From: JBAZOO01 sp041648735
GTDB taxonomy: Bacteria > Verrucomicrobiota > Lentisphaeria > Oligosphaerales > CAITYL01
DNA: 62,433 nt
Direction of reading: 5' to 3'
NCBI GenBank assembly: GCA_041648735.1
Contig: JBAZOO010000022.1
Coordinates: 1-62,433 of the forward strand
Below are positions 17,815 through 25,772 of this stretch, one piece after another; position 1 is the stretch's first letter, and each line of letters opens with the position of its first letter. The position numbers and the translations under genes are program-made. Under the pieces are notes generated by a model. That model did not search any database. It saw only the letters and a program-made list of their open reading frames with translations, and was not told the origin of the DNA.

Positions 17815-18130
17815 GGTGGAATGCCCGATCCCCTTCGAGACACTGCCGAACAAGGCCCTCGTTTCCTCATCGCCGAAGTCTGCGGCTCCCCTCGTGGCCG
17901 AGAGCGACGACGGCTTGCCGGGCACGCGGAAACGCGAGAGCCGGAGAGAGGCGGTGGCGACGGTGCTTTCGAGGGCGATTCCGTTTTCGCGGCGGCGGCC
18001 GCCATCGCCCAATAAGCTCTACGCGGGCGCGACGGGGTGTTTGTACGGAGCCATTTATCCTCCCGCCCCGCCCGCGCGGCGCTTTTCCCGGCCACCAGCG
18101 CCGACCGCGCGGCCGTCATCGCCCCCGGCG
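17815..18130. other. Gene-poor stretch upstream of the restriction operon
   Basis: An open frame of about 70 residues on the minus strand (17791-18012) contains DFGDEETRALFGSVSKGIGH, but it lacks a ribosome site and a recognisable family. It may be the tail of a lost gene. The first copy of the 85-bp direct repeat begins at 18047. Confidence 0.35.
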
Positions 18131-18131
18131 C
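18047..18131. repeat. 85-bp direct repeat, copy 1
   Basis: Matches 18810-18894 with three differences by eye. On the minus strand the repeat ends in ggaggataaATGGCTCC, a strong ribosome site and start codon; in this copy the frame stops after ten residues. Confidence 0.9.
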
Positions 18132-18198
18132 TCCCGCGCAGGATTTCCGCGCAGTTCCAGAGGTGCGACTTCAGTTGTTGAAGCGTCAACTGGCCCAT
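18132..18198 (-). pseudogene. 5' scrap of a second hsdM
   Basis: From an ATG at 18196-18198 the minus strand reads MGQLTLQQLKSHLWNCAEIL then RGS, which is the typical N-terminus of another HsdM subfamily (usually followed by IDSSDYK). The homology stops where the 85-bp repeat begins. Confidence 0.6.
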
Positions 18199-18199
18199 A

Positions 18200-18262
18200 C
18201 TACTCCTTCGCGCCGCTGAGCAGCTCGCGGATCGTTTTGGCCTTGCCGAGTATCTCCCTCAT
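18200..18262 (-). pseudogene. 5' scrap of a DUF262-like gene
   Basis: An ATG that overlaps the previous stop (18259-18262) starts MREILGKAKTIRELLSGAKE followed by TAG. This is the beginning of DUF262/GmrSD-type proteins found in restriction loci; the rest is missing. Confidence 0.5.
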
Positions 18263-18531
18263 CGGTGCTCCTCGAATGCGTTACGGCCCTTGTCGGTCAG
18301 CCGGTATTTCTGCAGTCGGTTCGTGGGCTTGTCGGGGATGGTGTACTCGATCAATCCATCCGCCATGAGTTCTGCAAGGGTACGTTTCAACGCACCGGTC
18401 TTGCTCTTCATGCCCAGGGCTTGAATGAGACCGTTGGCGGACATAGGACGGACGAGGACGGCCTTCATCACGGCGATTGACTGGGCCTCTGACTGGGCCC
18501 TTGAGTGGGCCCCGATCTGGCGCAAGTTCAC
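18259..18531 (-). pseudogene. 3' scrap of a second AlbA_2/ATPase protein (winged helix)
   Basis: The last 80 residues are a winged helix almost identical in pattern to the end of the protein at 13228-14745, including the shared LIEYTIPDKPTNRLQKYRLT. Upstream in the same frame lies a linker of three HDET units, encoded by 12-bp tandem repeats (gtcatgggtctc, about 18543-18578), in the same place as the GPGS repeats of the paralogue. The ATPase and AlbA_2 domains are not found upstream, so this is a remnant, although the winged helix could still be made from the GTG at 18529-18531. Confidence 0.7.
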
Positions 18532-18568
18532 CGACCTGGTGCCGTCATGGGTCTCGTCATGGGTCTCG

Positions 18569-18817
18569 TCATGGGCCTCTCCGCCGGTCTGGCACCGGCA
18601 GGCGGTAAGTCTTCCGGTCGATGATCACCCCGGCGGCGTGGTCAAACCGGGCGTCCGGAGCGTCGGTTTGGCGACTCTCTGGCGGGTTCAGGCTGGCTGG
18701 CGAGGCCGATCCGGCGGCCAGGATGCCGCCGGAACCGGTCAACCTGGTCGCGCAGAGGGCGGTGGACGGGTGCGATGACCGAGAGTGGTTGGATTGGGGT
18801 TGTTCCTGGGGAGCCAT
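18569..18817 (-). CDS. Short hypothetical ORF starting in the 85-bp repeat
   Basis: An 82-residue frame with an excellent ribosome site (ggagg, eight bases before ATG 18815-18817) supplied by the direct repeat. It ends in GVIIDRKTYRLPVPDRRRGP. I recognise no family. Its last part overlaps, in another frame, the linker of the AlbA_2 remnant, so it is probably a scrap, but the start signal is real. Confidence 0.3.
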   Translation of the reverse strand: MAPQEQPQSNHSRSSHPSTALCATRLTGSGGILAAGSASPASLNPPESRQTDAPDARFDHAAGVIIDRKTYRLPVPDRRRGP

Positions 18818-18894
18818 TTATCCTCCAGCCCCGCCCGCGCGGCGCTTTTCCCGGCCACCCGCGCCTACCGCGCGGCCGTCATCGCCCCCGGCGC
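18810..18894. repeat. 85-bp direct repeat, copy 2
   Basis: Second copy, starting 763 bases from the first and lying just beyond the 3' end of the FAD oxidoreductase gene. The two copies bracket the scraps of the second restriction locus. Confidence 0.9.
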
Positions 18895-18939
18895 CGGCAC
18901 CGGCGGCGGCGGCTGGGGGCTGGGGGCTGGCGGCCGGCA

Positions 18940-20310
18940 TCAGGGCGACGGCAGGTAGGCGCCCAGCTCGCGCAGGCGCTGGCGCAGCCGGTCGGGGACG
19001 ACCGCATGGACGTCGCCGGCGTGGCCGCGGAGGGCCTGGGTGGCGGCAATGCCGGCGGCTTCGCCCATGGCCAGGCAGACCGGCATGACCCGGATGCTGC
19101 CCTGCACGGCACGCTCGCAGGAGATGCCGCGGCCGGCCACCAGGACGTTGCGCAGCCCGGCCGGGGTGAGGCAGCGGTAGGGGATGCCGTGGGTTTCGCC
19201 CGCCGCGTAGCGCACCGGCAGGTGCAGCCCTTCGGACCGCGCCCGGGTGTGGGCCTCGACCTCCTTCTTGGAGTGGTGGATGTCAATGAAGTAGGAGTTG
19301 CGGCAGATCTCGTCGGGGAAGCCGCGGCGGGCAAGATAGTCGTCGAGGGTGAGGACGTAGTCGCCGACGATGCGGCGGGTCTCGCGGATGCCCATGAGGC
19401 TGGCGGTCGCGGCCAGGAAGGCGTTGCCGAAGGCCTCGGGGCAGAACTCGGCGAGGGCGTCGCGGTACTGGGCGGCCATCTTGCGCCCCTGGGCGAGGGC
19501 GCGGGAGACGCCCACGGGGTCGGTGTTGTCCACGTTCCAGAGGTGGCCGGCATTGAAGCCGACCGTGCCGGGGCCGATGAGGTTGTTGCAGAGGTGGGCG
19601 TCGGGGATGAGCGGGTAGCGGCCAGACTCGAGGATGCGGTAGATGGGGCTCTGGGGGTTGCCGCTGTGCAGGCGGTTGCCGCCGCGGTAGAGATGGCGGT
19701 AGGCATACTCGTCGACGTTGGCGAGGCTGAAGCAGAGGGTGGCCGGCATCAGGTCGCCGGTCTCGTCGCCCTGCTGGAACTCGGCCCCGGCCCAGGCGCA
19801 GAGGTCGGCATCGCCGGTGCCGTCAATGTAGACCTTGGCGCGCAGGGCGCTCAGCCCACGCTTGTCGGCCACCACGACCGTGCCGACGCCCCCGCCCTCC
19901 CCCGCGGCGGCGGGCTCGACCGCGGCCAGGACGCTGTTGAAAAGCACCTGCGCGCCGGCCTCGGCCAGCAGCTCGTCGTAGATGCGCTTGAGCAGTTCCG
20001 GGGCGATGGGCACCCAGTCGAGGGCGTCGGGCGCGACGTGCGGCTCCCCGGCCTTGCAGCGCTCGAAGACGGTCTGCGCCAGCCCGCGGTAGATGATGGT
20101 CTGCTTGTCGGAGAATGGACACCACGCCGGCACCAGGCCGCCGGTGCCCATGCCGCCGAGCGCGCCGGTGGCTTCGACCAGCAGCGTGCGTGCCCCCTCG
20201 CGGGCCGCCGCCGCGGCGGCGGCGCAGCCGCTGGGGCCGCCGCCCAGCACAATGACATCCCAGGAATCGTCGAGCGGCAGGTTGCGGGCTGAGAGAGTGT
20301 AGGTGGTCAT
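18940..20310 (-). CDS. FAD-dependent oxidoreductase (FAD_oxidored family)
   Basis: Probable flavin oxidoreductase of the PF12831 type. The 456-residue protein opens with the Rossmann FAD motif DVIVLGGGPSGCAAAAAAAR and EATGALGGMGTGG, has a second nucleotide-contact motif KVYIDGTGDADLCAWAGAEF, and closes with NVLVAGRGISCERAVQGSIR plus AMGEAAGIAATQAL. No signal peptide is seen, so it is cytoplasmic. The substrate is unknown; relatives are abundant in polysaccharide-degrading PVC bacteria. It is divergent from the Fur gene at 20466, with 155 bases between them. It is the first clearly host gene beyond the restriction island. Confidence 0.85.
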   Translation of the reverse strand: MTTYTLSARNLPLDDSWDVIVLGGGPSGCAAAAAAAREGARTLLVEATGALGGMGTGGLVPAWCPFSDKQTIIYRGLAQTVFERCKAGEPHVAPDALDWVPIAPELLKRIYDELLAEAGAQVLFNSVLAAVEPAAAGEGGGVGTVVVADKRGLSALRAKVYIDGTGDADLCAWAGAEFQQGDETGDLMPATLCFSLANVDEYAYRHLYRGGNRLHSGNPQSPIYRILESGRYPLIPDAHLCNNLIGPGTVGFNAGHLWNVDNTDPVGVSRALAQGRKMAAQYRDALAEFCPEAFGNAFLAATASLMGIRETRRIVGDYVLTLDDYLARRGFPDEICRNSYFIDIHHSKKEVEAHTRARSEGLHLPVRYAAGETHGIPYRCLTPAGLRNVLVAGRGISCERAVQGSIRVMPVCLAMGEAAGIAATQALRGHAGDVHAVVPDRLRQRLRELGAYLPSP

Positions 20311-20465
20311 GGGGAACCTTGGCGTGTGGAATGGCCGGGGTTGGATGGCGAGGGCGAGGGATCGTCCCGGAGGCGAAACGTAGCCCCCTTTTTGCCGGCG
20401 GCAATTGCTTTCCGGCGAATGTCAGTTATTGTTCTTAGCAAGTTCCAATTATTCCTTGGCTCACC

Positions 20466-20993
20466 ATGAACCCGACCGACAGCCAACCCAACCCCAACCC
20501 CACACCCCAGCAGCGGCTGGCCCAGTTCCAGCAGGCCTGCCGCCAACTCGGCCTCAGGGCCACCCACCAGCGCAGCGAAATCTTCCGCGAGCTGGCCGCC
20601 ACCAGCGAGCATCCCGATGCCGAGACCCTCTGCCGACGGGTGCGCGCCCGCATCCCCGAGCTGTCCCTCGACACCGTCTACCGCAACCTCCGGCTGCTGG
20701 AGGAAAAGGGGCTGGTCCTCAAGCTCGCCGGCACCGCCGACCGGGCGCGTTTCGACGCCAACACGGCCGAGCATCCCCATTTCCTCTGCACCCGCTGCGG
20801 GCGAGTCCTGGACCTGCCCGCCACTACCCTGCCCCACTTGCCCCCGCAACTGGCCGGGACGGAAATCGGCACCGTCGAGTCCGTCCAGATCGAGCTGCGG
20901 GGCCGCTGCCGGACCTGCCGCGACGCGGCGGCCGGCCAGCCCCAGTCCCCAGCCCCAGTCCCCAACCCCCACCGCCGCCCCAGCCACCCCTGA
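20466..20993 (+). CDS. Fur/PerR-family metalloregulator
   Basis: A 175-residue Fur-superfamily repressor. The winged helix is at residues 15-95 (GLRATHQRSEIFRELAATSE, then ELSLDTVYRNLRLLEEKGLV, the recognition helix). The metal-binding part has HPHFLCTRCGRVLD and a second pair CRTCRD, forming the structural zinc site. The first HPDAET is the sensory histidine region. The last 30 residues are proline-rich and not part of the fold. It directly precedes a rubrerythrin gene, which strongly suggests a PerR-type peroxide sensor controlling that gene and possibly the divergent flavin enzyme. Confidence 0.88.
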   Translation: MNPTDSQPNPNPTPQQRLAQFQQACRQLGLRATHQRSEIFRELAATSEHPDAETLCRRVRARIPELSLDTVYRNLRLLEEKGLVLKLAGTADRARFDANTAEHPHFLCTRCGRVLDLPATTLPHLPPQLAGTEIGTVESVQIELRGRCRTCRDAAAGQPQSPAPVPNPHRRPSHP

Positions 20994-21011
20994 ATGAAAG
21001 GAACCCAAGCC

Positions 21012-21515
21012 ATGCCCTCCACCCTCGACAACCTGAAGGCGGCCTTTGCCGGCGAAAGCCAGGCCAACCGCACCTACCTCGCCTTTGCCCAGAAGGCGGA
21101 CGCCGACGGCTACCCGCAAATCGCGAAGCTCTTCCGCGCCGCCGCCGCGGCGGAGACGGTCCACGCCCATGCCCATCTGCGCGTCCTGGGTGGCGTCAAG
21201 GGCACCGTGGAAAACCTGGAGGCCGCCGCCGCCGGCGAGGCCCACGAATTCCGCTCCATGTACCCCGGCTTCGTCGCCACCGCGCAGGCGGAAGGCAACC
21301 AGGCGGCCGCGACCTCCTTCCGCAATGCCATGGCGGTGGAGGAAATCCACCACAAGCTCTACACCGAGGCCCGGACGGCGGCCGCGGCCGACAAGGACCT
21401 GCCCGCCACGGCCATCTTCGTCTGCGCCGTCTGCGGCAACACCGTCTCCGGCGCCGCGCCCGCCAAGTGCCCCATCTGCGGCGTCGGCAAGGAGCGGTTC
21501 AGCGAAGTCCAGTGA
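21012..21515 (+). CDS. Rubrerythrin
   Basis: Non-haem diiron peroxidase that reduces hydrogen peroxide in anaerobes and microaerophiles. The 167-residue protein has the ferritin-like four-helix diiron domain (LKAAFAGESQANRTYLAF, AETVHAHAHL, AVEEIHHKLY) and a C-terminal rubredoxin-like FeCys4 site (CAVCGNTVSG and CPICGVGK). All iron ligands appear present. The ATG at 21012 follows an aaagga ribosome site; an upstream ATG at 20994 overlaps that site and would add six odd residues. Twenty bases after the Fur-family gene, so one operon and probably peroxide-induced. Confidence 0.93.
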   Translation: MPSTLDNLKAAFAGESQANRTYLAFAQKADADGYPQIAKLFRAAAAAETVHAHAHLRVLGGVKGTVENLEAAAAGEAHEFRSMYPGFVATAQAEGNQAAATSFRNAMAVEEIHHKLYTEARTAAAADKDLPATAIFVCAVCGNTVSGAAPAKCPICGVGKERFSEVQ

Positions 21516-21685
21516 CTCCCCGCGGCGCCCCGGCGCCGGCGAATTGCGGGCTGCCCCACGGGGCAATTGCCAAACCGCGGCAGCGCTTGTATGCTATTCC
21601 CCATGCCTTGGGCCCGCCCGCCGGCGATGCCGCCGGAGCGTGTCGCGGCCGCCAGGGCAGGTTCCTCAGAGAGGAGTTCCCAGTC

Positions 21686-22075
21686 ATGAAGACGCGCACC
21701 CTGGTTGCCGGCCTCGCGCTTGCCGGCCTGGTCGTCGCTACCCCCGCGACCATCGCGGCCAACGGCGGGAAGGACGCGAAGACCGAGAAGGTTGAAAAGG
21801 CCGGAAAAGGGAAAGGAGTCGAGAAGCCGGTGGAAGTCACGGGCAAGATCGCCTATGAGACGAACAAGCGGGGGAAGGTCAAACAGCTCAAGCTGGTGAC
21901 CGCCGACGGCGAATACCTGCTGAAACTTCCGCCCAACGAGAAGACGCTGGCCGAATATCCCGAAGGGCAGGAAGTCACCATCACCGGCATGGTGAAGGAG
22001 AGCAAGGACGGCAAGTGGCTGAAGCCGCTGAAGCCGAAGGGGGAGAAGCCACCCAAGGCTGAAACGGGCGAGTGA
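21686..22075 (+). CDS. Small secreted lysine-rich protein, OB-fold-like
   Basis: A 129-residue protein with a clear signal peptide (MKTRTLVAGLALAGLVVATP, then ATIAA) followed by a lysine-rich linker and a domain VEVTGKIAYE ... GEYLLKLPP ... EGQEVTITGMVKESKDGKWL, which has the strand pattern of periplasmic OB folds. A ribosome site gaggag lies ten bases before the ATG. It stands alone between rubrerythrin and a second Fur-family gene. The function is unknown; a periplasmic metal- or stress-related role is guesswork from the neighbours. Confidence 0.7.
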   Translation: MKTRTLVAGLALAGLVVATPATIAANGGKDAKTEKVEKAGKGKGVEKPVEVTGKIAYETNKRGKVKQLKLVTADGEYLLKLPPNEKTLAEYPEGQEVTITGMVKESKDGKWLKPLKPKGEKPPKAETGE

Positions 22076-22227
22076 GTTTCCCGGGTTCCGGCCAATGCCC
22101 GCCCCGCGCGTGGCCCTGGCCGCCCCCACCCCGCCCCGCGCGTGCCATTGCCGGCATTCACGGGGCGTTATATTTCCCGCCCCGGCCGCCGCCAATCCCG
22201 CCCGCCCCGACGCCACAAGGTGCATCC

Positions 22228-22632
22228 ATGCGCAACCCAACCGCCAGCGCCGCCACGGAACGGCAGACCCGCCAGCGGACCGCCATCCGCAACGCCTTGG
22301 CGGCGGCGGCCCGGCCGCTGACGCCGCCGGAACTGCTGGCCGCCGCCCAGGAGGAGGCGCCGGGGGTTGGCATCGCCACCGTCTACCGGGCCATCAAGGC
22401 GCTGCTGGCGGAGGGTGGGCTCGTGCAAGTCGCCCTTCCCGGCGAACCGGCCCGCTACGAACTCGCCCGCCGCCGCCACCATCACCATTGCCGCTGCCGC
22501 CTCTGCAACCGGGTGTTCGACATGGAAGGCACCCACGCCGACGTGCAGTCGCTCGCGCCGCCCGGCTTCCAGGTCGAGGGGCATGACATCACGCTCACCG
22601 GCCTCTGCGCCGACTGCCGCGGCCAGGGGTGA
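22228..22632 (+). CDS. Fur-family regulator (second copy)
   Basis: A 134-residue Fur-superfamily protein: winged helix with APGVGIATVYRAIKALLAEG and LVQVALPGEPARYEL, then a histidine-rich metal site RRRHHHHCRCRLCNRVFDMEG and a closing CADCRG. The two CxxC motifs give the structural zinc site. Compared with the copy at 20466 it has an additional histidine run right before the first CxxC-like pair, which may be the sensory site. It is convergent with feoB and close to the feoAB locus with its Fur box, so it is the better candidate for the iron regulator. Zur remains possible. Confidence 0.85.
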   Translation: MRNPTASAATERQTRQRTAIRNALAAAARPLTPPELLAAAQEEAPGVGIATVYRAIKALLAEGGLVQVALPGEPARYELARRRHHHHCRCRLCNRVFDMEGTHADVQSLAPPGFQVEGHDITLTGLCADCRGQG

Positions 22633-22817
22633 AGGCGGCAGTGACTTGCCGTCCAGGAAGTTAGGGACAGAAAGGACACCAGCCCCAGCCCTGGAGCCCC
22701 TCTTGTCCCTGTGTTCCTCCCGGCGTCATCCAGTCCCGGTTGCATCATGCGGAGGCACCGGGGACGGTGCCCCCACTTTCCGTCCCGTCGCCGCGGCGCG
22801 CCTCGCCCCCCTCCCCG

Positions 22818-24614
22818 TCAGAGCAGCGCGGTGAACAGCAGGTTCGCCAGGCCGCCGAAAATGACCGCCGCGGCGGCCATGATCCCGACGCTCTTGAGCG
22901 TGTCCTTCCAGCCCAGCTCGTTGAAGAGCACGGCAAAGGTGGCGATGCAGGGGAAGGTCAGCGCCAGGAGCACGCTGGCGGTCATGAGCTGGGGCAGGGC
23001 CAGCTTCAGCGGCAGCAGCATCCCGGCGGCCACATCCTTGCGCAAAACGCCGATCGCCACCGGCAAAACCGCCTCGGCCGGCAACCCCCAGACCTGGCGC
23101 ACCAGCGGGCCGGCCAGCCGCGCAATGCCGTCGAACCAGCGCAGCCAGAGCAGCAGGTTCATGAGCAGCACGCCGAGCAGCACCAGCGGCGTCGCTTCCA
23201 GCAGGAACCCCTTGCCCTGCCGCCACAGCTTCAGCAGCACCAGGCGCGGCACCGGCCAGCGGTAGGGCGGGATCTCCAGCAGCAGTTCCGGCATCGCCCC
23301 GCCCCGGCAAAGCCGCCGCAACAGCCGGCCCAGGATGAAAATGACGCCGGCCAGGAAGGCATAGACCGCCGCGACGTAGCGCAGGCCGTGGACCCCGACC
23401 AGTTGGATGATCATCGCCTGCAACGCCACGCACGGCACCCCGATCGAGATCAGCGTGCAGGCGATGAACCGCTGCCGCTTCGTCTCCAGCGAGCGCGTCG
23501 CCAAGATCCCCGGCACGTTGCAGCCGAAGCCCAGCAGCATGGGGATGACGCTGAACCCGTGGAGCCCAAGCTGGTGCATGGCCCGGTCCAGCACCACGGC
23601 CAGCCGCGGCAGGTAGCCGACGTCCTCCAACACGGAAAGCACCAGGTAGAAGGCCAGCAGGTAGGGCAGCACCATGCCGAACTCGACGTAGGGCGCGGTG
23701 GTGAGCAGCCCCATGCTCTGCTTCAGGTCAATCACCAAGCTCCCCTCCACCGGCACCCGCGACCCGAGCAGGAGATGGTAGAGCACCGACCCATCACGGA
23801 GCCCCGCTTCGAGCGGCGCGATCACCCAGGCGCGGTAGGGGCCTTGGAAGAAAGGGTCGAACACCCAGGCAATCAGCCCTTCGCCGAGGAAGCGGACGAT
23901 GGCGAACATCGCGGCCAGCAGCAACGCCGCAACTCCGACGCCGCCAAGGGGATGCACCGACCAATCCTGCAACCGCTCGAGGAAGGTCGGGTGCCGGTGC
24001 GCCAGCGTCTGCACTTCCCGGGCGATCTCCCCCGCCGCCGCCCAGCGCGCCTCGACGCCCCGCGCCTCACACCCTTCCCCGCGCGGACTCCGCAACGCCG
24101 CATGGATCGCCTCCCCCAGCTCGTGGATCCCTTCGCCGCTGACGGCCACCGTGGGCACCACCGGCACCCCGAGCCGGCGGGCCAGCGCCGCCGTGTCGAT
24201 CCCGATCCCCTTCTGCCGCGCGTCATCGGCCATGTTCAGCGCCACCACCGTCGGCAGGCCGCGCTCCAGCACTTGCAACAGCAGCATCAGGTTGCGCTCA
24301 AGGTTGGTGGCATCAACCACGCAGACCGCCACATCGGCAAGTTCGGCCAAGTCGGCGGCAACCTGCTCGGCGGGGTTGCCCCCGGCCAAGGAATAGGTGC
24401 CGGGCGTGTCGAGCACCTCCACGCTCTCGCCATGGAGGCGCGCCATGCCATCCTGGTAAGCGACCGTGGTGCCCGGATAATTGGAAATGGTCGCATGGAT
24501 GCCGGTCAGGCGCATGAACAGCGCCGACTTGCCGACGTTGGGATTGCCGATGAGGACGACCCTCTTCGGGCCGGCTTTCGCGGCGGACGCGGGAGTGGTG
24601 GTGGCAGGCTGCAT
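22818..24614 (-). CDS. feoB: Ferrous iron transporter FeoB
   Basis: Inner-membrane Fe(II) permease with a cytoplasmic G domain. Residues 20-180 hold the GTPase motifs (G1 GNPNVGKSALF, G2 region HATISNYPGTT, G3 DTPG, G4 NMAD). The rest is membrane-embedded with the two Gate regions (LPYLLAFYLVLSVLEDVGYL, LLGFGCNVPGILATR; and VGLPAEAV-like GLPAEAVLPVAIGVLRKDVA). The 598-residue length is compact for the family. The ATG at 24612-24614 is chosen: the alternative at 24683 is a TTG inside feoA. It follows feoA by 29 bases. Iron regulation is expected from the Fur box upstream of feoA. Confidence 0.95.
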   Translation of the reverse strand: MQPATTTPASAAKAGPKRVVLIGNPNVGKSALFMRLTGIHATISNYPGTTVAYQDGMARLHGESVEVLDTPGTYSLAGGNPAEQVAADLAELADVAVCVVDATNLERNLMLLLQVLERGLPTVVALNMADDARQKGIGIDTAALARRLGVPVVPTVAVSGEGIHELGEAIHAALRSPRGEGCEARGVEARWAAAGEIAREVQTLAHRHPTFLERLQDWSVHPLGGVGVAALLLAAMFAIVRFLGEGLIAWVFDPFFQGPYRAWVIAPLEAGLRDGSVLYHLLLGSRVPVEGSLVIDLKQSMGLLTTAPYVEFGMVLPYLLAFYLVLSVLEDVGYLPRLAVVLDRAMHQLGLHGFSVIPMLLGFGCNVPGILATRSLETKRQRFIACTLISIGVPCVALQAMIIQLVGVHGLRYVAAVYAFLAGVIFILGRLLRRLCRGGAMPELLLEIPPYRWPVPRLVLLKLWRQGKGFLLEATPLVLLGVLLMNLLLWLRWFDGIARLAGPLVRQVWGLPAEAVLPVAIGVLRKDVAAGMLLPLKLALPQLMTASVLLALTFPCIATFAVLFNELGWKDTLKSVGIMAAAAVIFGGLANLLFTALL

Positions 24615-24643
24615 GGAGTTCGGTTCTCGCGGATTGGAAACGT

Positions 24644-25051
24644 TCACGATGCTGCGGACGCGGAAATCAGGGGGGCTGGGCAAGCCGCCGGCGGCGGCAA
24701 CTCCTCCTCGCGGACGGCGACCTGGGCCGCCAACCGCTGCCCCAAGGCCAGTTCGGCCCCGCCCGGCAGCCGCACGAGCACGGGGCCGCGCCAGAACTGG
24801 GCGCCTTTCTTCACGACCACCTGCTCCGGGAACAGCCCCAGATCCGCCAGCCGCAGGCGCAAGGCGTCATCCCCGGCAATGGCGACGATCCGGCGGGGGC
24901 AGCCGGCGGCGCAGCCGGCAAGGGTGGACGATTGTTCCGGCGGCGCCTTTCCGGGGGCCTCTGGATGGCCGCCGGCGATGAAGGGGTGGGCGGTGCGGCC
25001 TTGGCGGGGGCAATTGCCAGGCGTGGGACAAGCTTGGGCGCAGTTGCACAT
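24644..25051 (-). CDS. feoA: FeoA with cysteine-rich N-terminal extension
   Basis: Small SH3-like partner of FeoB. The FeoA fold is at residues 50-120 (RRIVAIAGDDALRLRLADLG, FPEQVVVKKGAQFWRGPVLV, ALGQRLAAQVAV). Ahead of it is an unusual 50-residue extension with six cysteines in pairs: MCNCAQACPTPGNCP and GCAAGCP. Ordinary FeoA proteins are about 75-80 residues and lack this. The extension could bind iron or be the start of an Fe-S or zinc site. The start ATG is 25049-25051; gaggt lies just upstream (ctggaggtc on the plus strand is not its site). First gene of the feoAB operon. Confidence 0.9.
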   Translation of the reverse strand: MCNCAQACPTPGNCPRQGRTAHPFIAGGHPEAPGKAPPEQSSTLAGCAAGCPRRIVAIAGDDALRLRLADLGLFPEQVVVKKGAQFWRGPVLVRLPGGAELALGQRLAAQVAVREEELPPPAACPAPLISASAAS

Positions 25052-25137
25052 CTGGAGGTCACTCCTGTCGGGCGGGCGGGGCAGTGGCTGGTTGTGGGTG
25101 GCTGCCGGGACTTGCCGTCCCCGGCGGCGGACGCCAG

Positions 25138-25167
25138 TAATGATAACCCATTATCAGAAGATTGCAA
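25138..25167 (-). promoter_or_regulatory. Fur box over the feoAB promoter
   Basis: tgataa-ccca-ttatca at 25141-25156 is a perfect 6-bp inverted repeat with the Fur-box pattern (AATGATAAnnnATTATC-like). On the minus strand TTGCAA (25162-25167) and TATCAT (25140-25145), 16 bases apart, form a promoter that the box overlaps completely. Repression of feoAB by iron-loaded Fur is therefore expected. Confidence 0.75.
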
Positions 25168-25473
25168 GCCGGCACCCCGGGCCGCGGCGGGCCAGCTCTG
25201 ACGAATTACGAGTTTGTCCCGTTGCTTTGACCCGTACATTCAAGCGAGAAAAACGGCGGCTACGAGAAGGCCGCGGCCGCCCCATCTCCGCCCCAGTTGA
25301 AAACCGGCACGCCTGAAGCTATGATACTCGCATCGTTCACGCACCGCTCTGCCTTCCCCGGAGCGGGGGGCAACATTCGGTGACACCGGGCCACCTTGCC
25401 CCAGACGGAATTTCCCTTGCTGGTGATTTGGTACACAATCGGCTGACGAAACGGTGGCGAAAGGGTCGCGCTT

Positions 25474-25680
25474 ATGAGCAAGTTCAATGTCATGGTCCTG
25501 CGCAAAAAAGCCCGGGAGATGGGCCTCGACGTGGCGAAGACGGCCAAGAAGGTGGACGTCATCCGGGCCATCCAAGTCGCGGAAGGCAACAGCCCCTGCT
25601 TCGGCAAGGACGGCGCAACCTGCGGCCAGCTCGCCTGCTGCTGGCGCAGCGACTGCCTGGAAGCCGGCAAGGCGGAGTGA
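25474..25680 (+). CDS. Small SAP-like protein with cysteine tail
   Basis: A 68-residue protein of a family seen in delta-proteobacteria and PVC bacteria: an N-terminal SAP-like helix pair (LRKKAREMGLDVAKTAKKVD, VIRAIQVAEGNSPCFG) followed by a cysteine cluster C-x7-C-x5-CC-x4-C. The SAP fold suggests DNA binding and the cysteines a zinc site. An internal ribosome site precedes the ATG weakly. It lies alone before a DNA glycosylase gene. The function is not known. Confidence 0.7.
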   Translation: MSKFNVMVLRKKAREMGLDVAKTAKKVDVIRAIQVAEGNSPCFGKDGATCGQLACCWRSDCLEAGKAE

Positions 25681-25772
25681 CCCGCCGCCCACCGCCAACC
25701 AACCGGAAGCGCAATTGAACCCGGCCCCCTGGGAATGGAATCGCCATCGCCAAGGGGCCATTCCTTTATGCC

